A stretch of 64,000 nucleotides of DNA from Albugo candida (Eukaryota; Oomycota; Peronosporomycetes; Albuginales; Albuginaceae), in NCBI GenBank assembly GCA_905220665.1, contig CAJNAR010000160.1:62001-126000 (forward strand), given 5' to 3'. Position 1 is the stretch's first letter; every line of letters starts with the position of its first letter. The position numbers were made by a program, and so were the translations under genes. The notes under the pieces were generated by a model, which saw only the letters and a list, made by a program, of their open reading frames with translations, was not told the origin of the DNA and did no database searches. Below, piece after piece: positions 1 to 12,440 of this stretch.

Positions 1-2854
1 TTTTGGTTTTATTTTCATTTAAAATGTGATTTATTGATTGTATATTTACCTGAATAAAGATTTTGTTTATTCGAGAATTTATTTGCGCGTGCATTGACAA
101 CCACTTTGATCGAACAAGTACCGTGGACGATTCTATTAGAGGTATGTATTGGTGTAGAGCGTGAGAGTTGCGATTATTATTGACATGAAATTAAAAACTT
201 AGTAGCATCATACGTGTTAGCATAGGAATCGCGCTTCTTTACTGCTTTCTTTAACCAATTGGTGAGTTTGATATCAAAAATTATCAGCTTTGCCTACATC
301 TGTAAATTAAAATGTTACCTTGACTTGATGCTGATTATCTGCAGGACGTTGTTACTTTGCATTCTCAGCAAAGATAACCAGCTAGATGTAGGCCAGGCTG
401 CACCAGGGAAACGGGTACTGATAGCGTCAAGGATGAAATCATTGAATCAGAATCTAGACTGTTCATCTTTTCTTTTAAAAAAAATTAACATGAACAATAT
501 AAATATTTAAATTAACTTTAGAATTTTTTTTTATTTCAAAGTTTTGTCTGAATCGTCTGGATCAACAACAAGTAAAAGGCAGCAGCAGAAACAATTGAAA
601 TCAAAAACTACATGTGAGTGCCGCTATCGATACTACTCATTGCGTCACTGGATCAGAATATTTTTTCTTGCTCATAGTCATTCATCAGTAATCTGAATCG
701 AGAACAAAAGATAAAAGCGTCTTATACACGTTTTATTTCAAAGACAGACTCTGTGATCCGTGCAAATACGAAGACAACTACCACAACTAAAAGTCGATTG
801 TTACATTTCTTTATGCTTAGATTACGGTATAGCCCGTGCACCACTCGGTAATATAGTACGCGATACTTGTCGCTATTCGAATAATTGTAAATAACGGCTT
901 TATCCAAACGCGAATCTCCCCTAATCCCAAATCAATAAAACATTTTGCCGAGTAGTTCACTGCAACTACTCCTTTGCGCTTGTGATAAAACAAGTGATTC
1001 TCATGATTGTCGTCAGTTACTTATCTGTTAGAAATCGACACTTAATGACACTTCTGCCTCTTTACAGTAAATTTCATAAAGCAAGATGATGCATACGGTA
1101 AGGTTTTCTTCAGTCTAGCGTAACTGTAAGCAATTTTTGACGACATCCAAAGCTACGATTAATCAAAAATTATGGGCGACTTTAAATATATCGAATAATA
1201 CTTCCCCTGGAATATTACGCAGTGGATGCGATTTTTTACTTGCGAGTCATAAAATAAACATCGCAGCATAATGATAAATAAGAGGGCAACCAAGAGAAGC
1301 TCTCCCTTTTCTTTCCGCCGCTTGCAATAGATCCGCTACTACAAAGATAGCTTACCTTCTCCACTGAGACATGACAGCATCTTCAAATCGGCTCAAAGCG
1401 TATCTTCCAGCGGTTTCTACGACTATTAGAATCTTTCCTCATGTGCGAATGTAGGATATTTACTCACTTGTGGCTGCTTCCTCCTTTTATTTTGATTCTA
1501 TCTTTTCAATACCGAACAAGCGACCTATTTACGTCACCTTCCTTGCCAGCCGCGCCGAAATATCCTTTGGTCTCAGTCAAGGACGAACGGAAATACTCCG
1601 CGTACTCTCAAGGAGACATCTATACGCACGAAGGAAGCTTCCTCCGTTATGCGCTGTGGACTTGAGCTTAAATATCTATCGTTTTCAATAGAAGTTCAAT
1701 GTCTAGTATCAACTTTAATGCCTTTACTCGGCAACTACGCTTCGTTTCTACTAACTCCTTATCACGTCAATTTATCTACAAAGAGAAGAGATTTTGCTTC
1801 CAAGATGGGTTTCGGTCGACATGTTGCTTCCCTAAGACATGTGACGCTTCTGCAGATTTGTCTTCTATGTAATTTATATGCAGAATGGTAGTTGACATTT
1901 ATCTTAGAAGCAACATCCCTTCGAAGGCCGTTGAACATCGTAGCGTCTCCCTCGAACAAGCCTCCCATTTAGCGTACAGCTTCGCAATTGTGCTCAATAG
2001 AGTTTGCTTATCTCCGCAGTGATGATGCACCTCTTGATCGCTCGGATTGTCTATGTTTCCTCCAATGTTTCCGCTTGCTTCTCATCTTAGACCACCACAT
2101 AAAGATAAAGCTTCAATCTACCAATCGACCTCCTCCTGATCAAATGAAAATGCACACTATTATAGCGAGTCTAGTCATACTTCCAAGTGTATGAGTCAAC
2201 AGCACGACAACCAGATTGTAGAAAGGATTCGTATGTATCATCGTGATAGAGGAATAGGTCAGTACTCTTGAAATACTACTTCTTAAGCTCCAAAATCCCA
2301 TCGTAGTGAGTGCTGGCACGATACTGATGCGTTGACCAAAAAAATGTCACAAGTACGCTTGTATTCTGTTGCTATTGACTCTCCAGCTTCGAATATGATA
2401 CTGAATAGTGGAAGAACGAAATAAGTACAAAGAAGTTTCCATAGCCTATCTGTTCTCGCTTTGGTGTCTGTATGACTGTCAAAACCAACTCAGATTGATT
2501 TGGCCCCTCTTTCCCCCCTGAACTCTAATCATTTGAAGGAGTTGCTTCATATCTAGATCCTGGAACTTGACATAAATACCATCCCAAACCCTGATGTGAA
2601 TTTGGTTAATCATGCAGCTCACTAGTGCGGTGCCCCAAGACTTAAATATTAGGCTGGGAGAAAAAAGTAGCCCTTCAATTATCGAAACGTACTTAATCAC
2701 TACGATATATGACTTGCATCGGCAAAATACCAAGCTGTCGGTACTTCCTCCTTTTAACCATATCTTTGATTCCCACTATATTTATTCTAGTAATGTTACA
2801 TGAACTTTAGTCCCAGAATAATTAGTGCCTTCGTGTGTGGCTCGTCCATTTCTT
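1..2854. other. Intergenic, no recognisable gene
   Basis: Only short, overlapping open frames on both strands are present, and none has a recognisable domain, signal peptide or convincing composition. No terminal repeats, LTRs or RNA genes were seen. It may hold very old repeat remnants that cannot be identified by eye. Confidence 0.5.
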
Positions 2855-5800
2855 GTGTCATCACGTGAAGTATATGGAGAACTGCTCCAACCATTCAATT
2901 CTCCCTTCGAATGGTTCGTATCGTCAGAAAAATGTGGCACTATAAATCCGAACCCGAGAGAAATTATTTGACGAATTCAGAGATCATTGATGGGGGGTCA
3001 TGGGCTCTACAGCTTTCGTGGCCAACTCAGCTGATAAATATAAACGAAATCAAAAGAAGTCTACTAGATTTGATCCAAATTCCCTGCTTCAGAAGAACAG
3101 GTTCGTCGCTCGACTCGTTTAAGTACGACCGAGATGGCGGTAGCCCTCAAGTACATGCTGAGTAGTTCTTCTCCAGGTATGGATGGACTACCAGATGCAT
3201 CGTATCAGATTTATACGGAAACGTTTTGTGAAAGTGTGAAGATGAGGTTCGAATATCAGCTCGACAGAGGCATCTTACTTCAAGCCCAACGTCACTTGAA
3301 AATCACCACGAAAGACCACCTGGCAACTATCGACGTGTCCCACTAATTTTCGCCGAAGTAAAAGTACTTTCAGAACTGTGAGCACATCGATTGCAACGCT
3401 TTTTGCCAAAATTGACGCATCAAAATCAAAAAGGTTTTGTGGGAGGAAGTTTGATGCATCACCACATTCGACATCTCACTGACATACAACACTTGGTCAC
3501 GCGTTGAGAGGAGGAACCGTATGCGATTTTGGTCCACTTTGAAAAGCTTATGATCGAGTCAACTGGCCGTAAATGCTAGTTCGCCATTTGTACCACATCA
3601 TAAAGGCGCATTAGATGTTTAGTGGCAATATGACACCGTCCATTGCACCACAACGTGGAGCGAAACAAAGCGATCCTCTCTCAGCATTAGTTTTTCTGAT
3701 GACGATCGAGCCTTTGGAAAATCTACTTCGCAAACACGAAGAACATCGATTTCTGATCAATGGCATGACTGTCGCAACTGATATTTTGTGCCGACGATTC
3801 GACATTGCTTTCAGAAACACCAAATGATGTTTTGGCTCAACTCCAACGCGTTTCAAGGCTATTGCGATGGATCTGATGCAAAGCTCAACTTGAGCAAACC
3901 ATCCTTGCTCTCTTAAATCAGACCATGCCGTGTCCACGTATTCCCAATTTGACCATAATGGTTCCGGAGGATTCGGTCAAGTATTTGAGTATTCCTTCCG
4001 GCCAGAAACCGACTCATTCGATGGTATTTCAACTATGGACAAGCGTTTTTTAATGTCTGTGGCGTTACACGAGGCACGTGGACATACCAGCAGAGACTAT
4101 TCGACAGTGACAGTCGATGCTAAATCTCGTTGTACTTGGTTGGACACATCTGAAAGTTTCGACGAACGTCTATCTGGTCCGCAAAGAAATTTATATCTTC
4201 GCCTATGGATGGTGGAAGGCAGCTCCTTTTGTGATAGGGAGGTTTTAAGCTACAACACATCCAATAAATACAGCAGTCCGTATCGATGCGTCGACAATTA
4301 TTCCAGCGGATAGGACAATTTCTTTTGAGAAATCAGTACAACGTATCCAACCTTCTTTTGGATCACACGAGACGATGGTTTTATGTTAGCATCGCACACC
4401 AGCGACATGAGAATATGGTCGAATGCAGAGCTGATCTTCTCGGTGGAAACGCGCATTTGGATTGGGACATCAGGTAAATTGAAGTATTACAGTTTCAGAT
4501 TCGATTGTTCTCCAACGACGTCAGTACCAGGTGGAACGCCCGATGTGGTTCCGCTACGACCAAGAATTAGATTATGAAGCTGCTACTCGTAATGTGAGTA
4601 CGCGAACCGTTTGGTACAATCTTGACGTGGAGAGCGAACCGCCTCAGAAATTTTGAAAAGCGTTCTCTACAGCTTTTCAAATCCAAACTTTTCAAGAGTT
4701 GTTCTACACTGTGAGACATGGCCAATGGTGGGAGCTTTTGGCGACCAATACTACAACGGCTAAGAGCTGAACACATGAATATGGCTGAAGAAAACTTTCA
4801 CCATCCAAAATCAACCAAGAGTTATCCGTTGTCGTCGGGTCAGTCATCGCAGGAGAGATAGAACGCCGCAGTGGAAGCGTGTCCTTCCAATTCTTGTAGA
4901 TTTTGAGTTTTTTCCGGCCTTTCGGACGTTTTCAGGGCGATCTCGTTTCTGATTTTAAAAAGATATTCCCCCCGCCATTATAGTATGGACGCAGCCTTTG
5001 TGTGGGGAAGTGGATTCCAATCAACATCATTTTCTCGAGTACGATCACACGGCACAAATACGAAGGCAGCTAATTCGTTCTTAGGATCCGTTTTCTTATC
5101 CCGACCACGTGTTGAAAGCATATTGCATGTGCAATTGCGCCAACACTTCTACCGGCACGGTAAGAATATCAGCAAAGTATATTAGATTTATGGATTGATT
5201 GCAAGCGGTGACACTGCACTACGTCTGAATCGATCGGAATCTTCGTTTTTTATCATCGATTAGCAACTCTGACGGTTACAGAACTTTCCATGATCTACAC
5301 TACGTTTGGTTTGTCATGGATTTCATTACAGTATCTATATGGCTCTCCAACTACCTTTCTTATCTATCATGAGCCCCTGACGGTGTGAATATCACCAAAG
5401 TCTGACTTCGAACTTAGGTAGGAAGATATTTCTCAAGCGTTTTGCTTGGGTAGGCTCAAACTGCTGTCCGCACTGCCGGGGATAAAAATAGGCAGGGGAT
5501 CCACTCGATCAAACGACTAAGATGGGACAGACCCGATCTACACCACGTTCAGTACACTCTTTCGGTATTTTCGAATACAGTGTTCTGATCAGACGAACGT
5601 ATTCGGCTTCCATAGGTGTTGTGAAAACTCGCAACGCGAGAATCATTCGGTAAACTTTCCGTTGTCGAAGACCATTGCTACAGGCAAGTAGAAATGCAAG
5701 TGCAACTAAGATATTAGTCTTACTTGCATGGCTACGTTCAGCCTAATGTGGCGGAGACCAGTTTGCACAACACCGTGCTTCTACAGCTCTACATAATTTA

Positions 5801-6600
5801 CACTCTCAACCCAGTCTCGTATTCTAGTGATTTTGATGCGACCGCAATACAGGAATATCAACGAAAAGACATACCATCATCTCTCACATGTACTGATATT
5901 ATGCTTGCATAGTGCTAACGTACACTAGGTAAGCGACAATGCGTTAACACTGCCCGCTACTTTTCGACGTCAACCATTTTGCACTCAATGTGCAATCATA
6001 TAGCTCAGTTCGCTATCGCGTTTGTTCGTTTGTTATCATTCTTGTTAGACTGTTTCACAGATACGGTTTGTCCATAACACAAAATTCTAGTCTGTAAACC
6101 GAGTCCTAATATTTCACTGCTAGCGGGTCAATCCTGACACACGAACCTTCAATTCTTCTTAAATATTTCCTGTGGGTCCTCTTGTTGCACTTCCACATCT
6201 TCGTGCGTTGTGTCCTACCCTCCGGCAATGGCCACATCTTCTTTACTTGGGTGTATCCAAGGCTGCTGCAAGGAGCTCAAAGTCCGACGGATCTCTTTGC
6301 GCCGATGCACAGGGTTAATGTCTTCGGGTCGATCCAGATGGCCTCTCACGCACTTGCCCATATACTGGTTCAAGAACAGCACCTGCAGCAGCTGGAGCCG
6401 ATTATGTTGTCCAGTTCATACCAAACAAAAAGTAGCCAATCATATCAAACTGAAGGGTTTTGACCAAAAACACTGAGGAAAGATTAACGGTTCACTTTCA
6501 AGAAACGTTTATTGTATTTATGTACATGTTATTTAAGGTAGCCGAGGCAACGAGAGAAGTTAGTTCGTTTACTTCTGGTAATATAGACACGTTTAACAGA
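2855..6600 (+). mobile_element. Decayed, 5'-truncated L1-like LINE (copy A)
   Basis: The sequence follows, segment by segment, the LINE copies at 51.6-58.2 kb and 36.2-39.4 kb. It starts near a 'cacgtgaag..atatggagaac' stretch also found at about 55260. RT landmarks survive: SSSSPGMDGLP near 3165, a GAKQSDPLSALVF block near 3660 (GVKQGDPLSALLF in the better copies), and residues upstream of the FADD motif near 3790. The 3' region ends with the family's conserved tail (taatatagacac..ttaac) near 6580-6598. The endonuclease and ORF1 are absent from this copy. Many frameshifts and stops make it non-functional. It is much more diverged than the other copies, so it is probably older, and a SINE is inserted in its 3' part. 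Confidence 0.8.
5308..5534 (-). mobile_element. tRNA-derived SINE (family 1), diverged copy
   Basis: About 227 bp clearly related to the SINE at 14021-14260: shared blocks include gtgtgaatatcac, the 'tcaaa..gctg.cc.cact.cc' region and the terminal gtca.ggatttcattac. It lies inside LINE copy A and is flanked by a near-perfect target duplication, gatctacac(t/c)acgtt, at 5292-5307 and 5535-5549. The tRNA-like head (right end, minus orientation) is badly eroded, so the A and B boxes are hardly recognisable. Confidence 0.7.
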
Positions 6601-6619
6601 TGGTTGAATGAGTTGGTTT

Positions 6620-6863
6620 TGATTAGTCGCAATTACGATTGAGGCCGTCTGAACCAGTCACAATCGCAGACATTTTCCTATGCCATAGCGATACCTACCA
6701 TTTCTGCTTCAAGTTCTCCGAGATGAGAGCTACGATTTTGATTACCTTGAAGAGCACAACAGATATCAAATCCTTTAGACATAAATTGCAGCACGAAGAG
6801 ATATCTCTACTTTACACATGCTCTTGTATTTGTGATATGAATGGCGGTTCAGCTCTTCGTTGA
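6620..6863 (+). pseudogene. Remnant of a LINE ORF1 N-terminus
   Basis: Just after the LINE copy A tail is a stretch encoding LRPSEPVTIADIF. It matches LRPSELVTIADIF near 63550 and more weakly the SPTLADI block of the LINE ORF1 near 51990. DNA similarity covers about 50 bp (gaggcc.tctgaac..gtcacaat.gcagacatttt). It therefore looks like the 5' coding start of a second LINE placed directly after the 3' end of copy A. No further ORF1 similarity could be followed. Confidence 0.45.
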
Positions 6864-7976
6864 GTCAGCCGTTCTTATCAGTGTATTCATTTCAATCTGA
6901 ATAGCTCCAACCAGGCTTCACGGATGATTAGACACCAGAAGTTCGCGAAGTCAGAAACGTTGAATTCTAGTTACATATGCAACTGGATCTGGACCACGAA
7001 ATCCTTTAAAAGGTGTAGTACAAAAATAGTTAAAGGCAATTTAGTGAAGTTGAGTAGGAAATGCAGCGACCTGTGATTTTACTTAGTGAGATTCGAAAGC
7101 TCCGGCGGGTGCCAAAAGGTTGAAATTCTGGTTTTGGGAAATGTTTGATACAACCAAAACGAATGGTCCGTTCAGCACATGAATCGGGTAGGAGCTTCAT
7201 GACATCGTTTTCCTCACCTTTGTACCTCAAGTTCCTATTGTGAATACTGCAATAAAGTGTAATGCCGTCCTACCTAAAATACAGACGTCATTGTCAAACG
7301 TACGGATGATTGGAGTGAATGTCTCCTGTGTCCTTATCCCATCTGTAAGAAAAAGAGCTGGTGTACTTAGTGAAGTACATCGTATCTCAAATGCCAAACC
7401 GTCTTCACAAGTATGATCGAGACGACGAGCGCGTTCAACAACAGGCGGAGTAATTCATTCTCAAGTATAGAACAACGTGGCATATGGGAACGCATATAGT
7501 CAACAAATACCTCGTTTTACGAAGACTGCTTGAGCTTTGTTAGATTCCAGAGTATCAATGAAGTAAAGTATGACACGATGACTGCGAACATCAAGAGTGA
7601 AAGGATTCCCTTTTTCCAAATACGGATAAAGGTCTCTTTTTTATGTCTCCCGTCCGTTTTCTTACCGATTTCCAGGTCAGTACCAATCGTATGGATACAT
7701 TCAAGCCTTATCAAGCTCAAATATGTGTATGGTATTCAATTCTAAATATATTTACCACGCAACACGCGTCAGCCACAATCTTTAGTGATTTGTTTCAAAT
7801 TTTGCCAGCCAACAATCTATGACAAGTTGAGTGATCGAGAATTATTCGTGCTGAAACGGCTCTCGCGTAATGCATCAATCAAGCTTGGTATTCAGTATAA
7901 GCATGAAAAAGTCACGAAGTCTAGGATGTTTGCATGATATCATAATTAGAAGCGAATTAGAAGCATTATTTCTGGG
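6864..7976. other. Intergenic, nothing recognised
   Basis: Short open frames on both strands, several of them mutually antisense, with no domain or compositional support. The gypsy element begins abruptly at its right edge. Confidence 0.5.
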
Positions 7977-8238
7977 GGTACGTTTAGCGTAAGGTACTCT
8001 TCAAGATGAAAAAATAAAGGAAAGTTCCCTTTTTGATCGATTAGGGACACGTGCCTTGTTAAGGCGTCTCAGATCTTGTGCACTTTGTATTGTCGATTCC
8101 CTGAATCGTTTAGTCCCTTAAACAAGGACTGGAAGCTCTTAAGCTTGTTGACTGGTTGAGTCGAGTTCTCTCAAGCACTAAATTGCTCGTCGAGCAGATA
8201 GCCTTCCTCTGGCCAAGAGTTTTAGTATCTCCGCTACA
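7977..8238 (+). repeat. 5' LTR, truncated
   Basis: Matches 14562-14820 (ggtacgtttagcgtaaggta ... ctacа-type end) with scattered substitutions and small indels. The first ~120 bp of the LTR, including its TG terminus, are missing. The left boundary is a sharp break at 7976/7977. Confidence 0.85.
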
Positions 8239-8297
8239 CTTGTTAGCATTTGTAGTCAATCTACACCTGATTCTGTAAAAACTGATCCTCTGTGAGG

Positions 8298-9332
8298 ATG
8301 GAACAGCCCACTCCCCTCTCTGAGACCCGAAGGGTTGCGCTTGAGAAGCTGACCGCAGCTGTGGGCCCCGAATATGTGGAGTTCCTTGTTTCGCAAGGCC
8401 CGGACGTGTTAAACGCAAGTCTTGAGAGCTTCATGCGGTTTGAAACGTCCCTATTAGGGCAGATCCAAGATAAAATGGCGTCGGCTATTCCAACACGTTT
8501 TATGTCTGAACCAGACGAAGAGGCTAAGACTCGTCCAGTTAAATTGGACGTACGTCACTACTCCGGGAAAGAGGGGGAAAAGCTAGTCCTCTGGATCCGT
8601 GAGGTAGAAATGGTAATGAAGTCTGACATGATCTCAGTTGAGCATCAGCGTGTCTCGCTGGAAGTCAACAAGCTCGATGGTAGTGCTAATGAATGGGCAC
8701 TGATGTGCGGTACGTCAGTGGACATGGCGTTCCAAACATGGGAGTCGCTAAAGTTGCAGCTTACGCGCGTCTTCACGCCGCCTAACCAGGCATATCGCGT
8801 GCGATCACGCTTCTTGTCTACCCGTCAGGGTAAGAACGAATTGTCGGACTATGTACAAGAGTTGAGAACACTCATAGCTGATATGCAGATCAACCCTCTT
8901 CCTGAGGTGGTCCATGTGACCGTGTTCATGGAAGGACTTCGCACTGGCGTTGCCAGAACTGAATTCTTCCGAGTTCACCTTTCAAGCTTTGATGAAGCAG
9001 CTGATATATCTCAGAATGCTGAGCACAACTTTAAGTCAGCTAGACTTGGTTGGGATGGGTATAAACCAAGCTCTGCAAGAGCAAGCTCTATGAATACATC
9101 GGCTTTTTGTAAGCCTGATCCTATGGACCTTAGCAACGCTGAAGGTGAAGAAGAAGCCGATCTTCAAGTTTCTGATCAATACCGCGACATCCGTCGATGC
9201 TATTTGAGCGGAAGCATCAGCCACCTGCGTCCCAGGTGCCCGTTGCGCAAACAGCGCCAGGCTCATATGAGTCGAGTACCCGCTACTAACCAGAAACCTG
9301 GTATGGCGCGGGGAAACGTCAAGTCCCAGTAG
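8298..9332 (+). CDS. gag: Gypsy gag polyprotein
   Basis: A 344-residue open frame, taking the first ATG (8298) rather than an in-frame GTG upstream. The central part has the retrotransposon-gag fold signature: a hydrophobic, Trp-containing helical region with ANEWALMCG, WESLKLQLTRVFTPPN, and a YRVRSRFLSTRQGKNELSDYVQELRTL-type segment (residues ~130-200). It forms the particle in which the element RNA is reverse-transcribed. The C-terminus is basic and contains two Cys (RRCYLSGSISHLRPRCPLRKQ), a probable degenerate zinc knuckle. This is the only undamaged frame in the element. Codon use is balanced and unlike the AT-rich flanks. Confidence 0.85.
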   Translation: MEQPTPLSETRRVALEKLTAAVGPEYVEFLVSQGPDVLNASLESFMRFETSLLGQIQDKMASAIPTRFMSEPDEEAKTRPVKLDVRHYSGKEGEKLVLWIREVEMVMKSDMISVEHQRVSLEVNKLDGSANEWALMCGTSVDMAFQTWESLKLQLTRVFTPPNQAYRVRSRFLSTRQGKNELSDYVQELRTLIADMQINPLPEVVHVTVFMEGLRTGVARTEFFRVHLSSFDEAADISQNAEHNFKSARLGWDGYKPSSARASSMNTSAFCKPDPMDLSNAEGEEEADLQVSDQYRDIRRCYLSGSISHLRPRCPLRKQRQAHMSRVPATNQKPGMARGNVKSQ

Positions 9333-9477
9333 GCACGGGCGCCGTACTGGGGATGAACTAGGCTCTGTGGGGCCTCCACGAGGTGGAGTGAGCAGGGCTT
9401 ATCCCCAATGAGCTCTGTGCCTGCTAGCACGCAGCGTGGATACGAGCCAGGCTTGTTAGTCGCAGAGGCGAATGTGA

Positions 9478-9886
9478 AAGGCTTTGATAAGCCATGGTCG
9501 ATTTTGATCGACTCCGGAGCGTCATGCAATCACGCTCGACGTCGTTCCCTGGAAGGGAGTTAGCAATACGCTAAGGTACATAAAGCGCATGGGGGGATTC
9601 GATCTCTGTTCGCTTAGTGACTGGGAATCGTATCACCGTGCCTAAAGTCTCGTTGAACTTAGGCGTAACGTTTTTGGACTTCGACAGCATTCAGCGCTGT
9701 CTTGTCCTGGATCTGGATTCGAGATATGATCTCATTCTAGTTATGGCCTGGCTGAAACGCCATGATCCATGGGCTGATTGGAGGTCTAAGATCTTAGGCG
9801 CAACGCGCACTGTTACTAGCCAAGCTTTGGCGAGTCATGAACCCACCTTTGCTAGGAAAAAAAGTGCCTTCGGCGCGATCCACTGA
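9478..9886 (+). pseudogene. Gypsy aspartic protease region, broken
   Basis: A short frame near 9498-9535 encodes ILIDSGASCNHA, the retropepsin active-site motif (DSGAS at about 9510-9524). A different frame (9617-9886) carries the downstream half, including LDSRYDLILVMAWLKRHDPWADWRS, typical of gypsy protease C-termini. The two halves are out of frame with each other. The enzyme would have processed the gag-pol polyprotein. It is inactive as written. Confidence 0.75.
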
Positions 9887-10087
9887 CAGAGAATGTCTGT
9901 GTGCTGGACATTGGAATATCTGAGTTAATTAACTCCAATGTTGACGACATTAGTCCCGAGGGCAGATCGCTAACCTGCTAGTGATACGGCACGTACTCCG
10001 TTGAGTGAGAATCATTGTGATTATGAGTCGCTGAGTGCTGATAGCACTGGGAACGTAGTTCCGAGACATCCTGAGCTGAGCTCTAAG

Positions 10088-10345
10088 GATGGGCGTGGAG
10101 TGGCACGTAAAAATCCACAGAGTGGGGTAGGCCGTGATGACACCACACTCAATGTCGGTAACGACATTGTTGGCAGATGCCAGGGCATTCTGGGCTTTGA
10201 CCCATTGATGCGCGTGGAGTAGCACGTAAATTCCACAGAGTGACGTCGGCCAAGATGACACCACACTGAATGTCGGTAATGACATTGTTGGCGAAAAGCC
10301 AAGGCATCCAGGTATACGCCCGGTTGATGCACGTAAATTGACACG
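10088..10345 (+). repeat. Three-unit tandem repeat, 119-bp period
   Basis: Units start at 10088, 10207 and 10326 (each beginning gatg.gcgtggagt.gcacgtaa or a shortened form), so the spacing is 119 bp twice. The first two are full length and share the block 'gatgacaccacact.aatgtcggtaa.gacattgttggc'. The third is partial. They sit between the protease and RT regions of the gypsy element. Confidence 0.75.
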
Positions 10346-10866
10346 TAAAACGTTCACTGGATGACGAGCTCGAGTTATCTGACTCTTCACCGGATGTCGG
10401 TCGGGACATCGGCTCTCGTATAGAGCAAAGTAAGGTTGCAGAAAAACTAACCTTGGAAACACAGATGTTCCAGTCTCTAGGAGGTGTATGGTCTCCAAAG
10501 ATAGACGGCAACAGTGCTAGATGGCGGTTGCGAGACGCAAAGCGTCTGTTATGTCACAGATTGATGCCAGCAAACACCTACACACAATTGTGAATGAAGT
10601 GACTTGCTCAGTTGATGGTCAAGTCGGCCTTATCGCTCTCTCATCGTTGAGGGCGCTGTTAGAGCTAGATGAAATGTCGCATTTTGAGTTCGGAAATGCC
10701 TTCTAGGCTGGTGTCTTATCCAAAGTAGTGGTCATTCGACCCGATGTTGACTTGAACTCATCCTCTTTAATGGACGAATCCGTGCTTGAGGAAACGAAGT
10801 CAGTCCTTAGTGCTCGTAGTGGATCAGCGATCCTGATAGATCGTATGTCAGAATCCTCCGTCCGTC

Positions 10867-11720
10867 TTACTTCCTGATAGAGGTGTTCATCATGAAATTG
10901 ACGTGTTTCCGGGAACTAAATACTGCGTTACACGGCAGTGGCCTTTCCCCAAGGAATAGTGTGACGTCATTGATGAGTTCTTCCATGCAAAGCACGCGGC
11001 TGGAATGGTGCGTGAGAGTAAATCTCCTCATTCCACGCCAGCATTTTGTGTCAGAAAGCACAATGAAAAGTGGCGCATTGTCCACGCTTATAATAAGCTA
11101 AATGCAGCCACCATTTCGGCTCAGACGTCAATTCCTAGGAAGTATGTGCTTCAGAACGTTATGGCAGGGTGTACCATGTTCAGTGCACTTGACTTGGTCG
11201 ATGGTTATTACCAATTGCTCATGCGAGCTGGTGACATACCACTCACTGCAGCTAGTACTCCGATTGGTATGATATGGGAGTCGCTTGTCATGCCCCAAGG
11301 GCTATCCAATGCTTCGGCTGCGTTAATCGTCTGGTGACGCAACTGTTCAGACCTCATCGAGGTACGCACAAACATACTTTGATGACATATTTGTCCATAG
11401 TGGTGCCATGAACGGTCGGTCTGATGTGGAAAATCACGTTGACCATTTACGAGCTGTGATCGGGTGCATGCGCACGAACAAGTTGTATGCCAACGCCTTG
11501 AACTGTATCTTTCGTGCGCAAGAGATTCCCTTCTTAGGGTTCTTCATCGGGAAGCGAGGCCTTATAGCGTACCCCGCTAAGGTGAAAGCCATAGTCGATT
11601 GATCATTTCCTAAGAACCAAAATGATTTGCGGAAGTGGCTTGGGCTCGCCAACTACTTGCATAAGTACAGCGAGAATTACGCTGATAAGGCTCGGCCGTT
11701 TTCTGATCTCCTTAAAAAGG
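10867..11720 (+). pseudogene. Gypsy reverse transcriptase region, broken
   Basis: Successive frames carry RT motifs in order: HEIDVFPGTK, PHSTPAFCVRKHNEKWRIVHAYNKLNA (11005 on), FSALDLVDGYYQLLM near 11180, VMPQGLSNASA near 11290, the catalytic YFDDIFVHS at about 11375-11400, then LGFFIGKRGL and the thumb/connection motif LRKWLGLANYLHKY near 11620-11660. Stops and frame changes occur near 10965, 11337 and 11600. Both catalytic Asp of YFDD are retained, but the reading frame is not continuous. Confidence 0.85.
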
Positions 11721-11790
11721 ATGTGGAATGGTGCTGGCTACATAGAACGCTGCTTTCGAAGCAGCTTAGGATAGTCTCCTTCAGGCCCCG

Positions 11791-12273
11791 GTGTTGGCTT
11801 CGCCAGACCCTGAGCGGCCATTCAGTGTCGTCTGTGACGCATCTGACTTTGTCATGGACTGTGCTCTACTTCAAGTAGATACCGATGGTCATGAGCGCGT
11901 TCTCGCATCTGAATCCCGCCAGCTCAAGGATGAAGAGAAGAACTACCCGGTTCACGACAAAGAGCTACTTGCAATGAAGTATGCTCCAATCAGATTCAGA
12001 GCTCGTCTGCTAGGCTACAAGCCTTTCGTGATTTACACGGATCATGCTTCATTACGCACAGTGACTCAGTCTCCTCATCTCTCTTAGAGAATGGCTCGTT
12101 GGCTTTCATTCTTTGCCGAACACAGCTTTGAGGTGAAGTATAAGCCGGGTAAGCAAAATACTTTGGCCGCTGCGTTGTCCCGCAGGCCTTGTTATGAGCT
12201 TTCTCATGTTACGACACTGTCGTCTTCAATCACTGACTTAATCCGTGGGGCTTATGCCATTGATGAACAGTAG
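11791..12273 (+). pseudogene. Gypsy RNase H domain, one stop
   Basis: PFSVVCDASDFVMDCALLQ starts the RNase H-like domain of Ty3/gypsy pol. It is followed by the ESRQLKDEEKNYPVHDKELLAM segment with the conserved Glu, and YTDHASLRT with the next Asp. A single stop at about 12085-12087 separates this from RWLSFFAEHSFEVKYKPGKQN, which is in the same frame and includes the usual junction to integrase (a decayed ADALSR-like sequence). Confidence 0.85.
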
Positions 12274-12440
12274 GTAGCATTGCTACGTGCGCTTGGAAGC
12301 GAGAAGTTTAAAGACTCAGCCATAAAATCGTCGACACGATTACGTGCGAGGCCACATCGATATTCCATCGGCCAAAGCCTGTTGTGCTACTGCACGGATG
12401 TGGAAGACAGTCCTCGCATCCTTGTCCCTCATGATGAGGG

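Noticed and set aside
6182..6476. Two overlapping plus-strand frames with faint resemblance to a gypsy RT segment (RLLQG, DLFAP)
   Set aside because: Only isolated words match, no catalytic motif follows and both frames are about equally plausible.
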